6,978 bases of DNA from Mailhella sp. GTDB lineage: Bacteria > Desulfobacterota > Desulfovibrionia > Desulfovibrionales > Desulfovibrionaceae. A model generated the notes under the pieces. That model saw nothing but the letters and a program-made list of their open reading frames with translations. It searched no databases and had not been told where the DNA came from. The stretch lies in NCBI GenBank assembly GCA_020024815.1, contig JAHHTE010000109.1, positions 1 to 6,978 on the forward strand, read 5' to 3'. Positions 6,939 to 6,978 of the stretch are shown here, in pieces; within the stretch, counting starts at the first letter, position 1; the number at the start of each line of letters is the position of its first letter. A program made the position numbers and the translations under genes.

Positions 6939-6976
6939 TTTGAGAGGGGAACTTTTGAAAAAGTTCCCCTCTCAAA
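6939..6976 (+). repeat. Inverted-repeat hairpin 3' of hflX, copy 2
   Basis: A perfect 17-bp stem (6939-6955 with 6960-6976) with loop TGAA starts 18 bases after the hflX stop. Seven T residues (6935-6941) come before the stem core. The window ends two bases after the stem, so a following T-tract cannot be judged. The 32-base core is identical to the element downstream of lnt except at one position. It probably marks the 3' end of the pgpA-purH-hflX transcript, but it could be a dispersed repeat. Confidence 0.8.
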
Positions 6977-6978
6977 CT

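Overview
The window reads as ordinary chromosomal DNA from an AT-rich Gram-negative bacterium. It is dense with housekeeping genes and has no mobile element, RNA gene or CRISPR array that I can see. The lnt gene implies an outer membrane with triacylated lipoproteins. The class 1B dihydroorotate dehydrogenase pair (PyrK/PyrD), the single-domain IMP cyclohydrolase and the long-form HflX together resemble the gene content of Desulfovibrionaceae. A low-GC, possibly host-associated member of that group is my best guess from memory of those proteins. It is an inference, not a search result.

Layout. Positions 1-206 hold no supported gene, only an inverted repeat near 149-184. The lnt gene (apolipoprotein N-acyltransferase) is on the minus strand at 207-1934. 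A divergent intergenic region carries a good sigma70-type promoter (2024-2052) that fires rightward into pyrK (2103-2921) and pyrD (2924-3856), which end at a clear intrinsic terminator (3860-3893). A second rightward group follows: pgpA (3934-4437), a single-domain purH (4483-5079) and hflX (5076-6920). The window closes in a second copy of the inverted repeat (6939-6976).

Function. PyrK and PyrD form the NAD-linked dihydroorotate dehydrogenase of pyrimidine synthesis. The PurH-type domain closes the purine ring to give IMP. PgpA makes phosphatidylglycerol, which can serve as an acyl donor and is the diacylglyceryl source for lipoproteins. Lnt finishes those lipoproteins. HflX is a ribosome-associated GTPase. 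The genes share a broad growth and biosynthesis theme but do not form one pathway.

The most unusual point is the start of hflX. Its conserved N-terminal coding extends about 43 codons upstream of the first standard start codon. The only well-placed initiator is an AUA that follows a perfect Shine-Dalgarno and overlaps the purH stop as ATAG. Other points of interest are the near-identical hairpin element just downstream of both lnt and hflX, the missing formyltransferase half of PurH, and inserts in Lnt. I found no novel multi-gene system.
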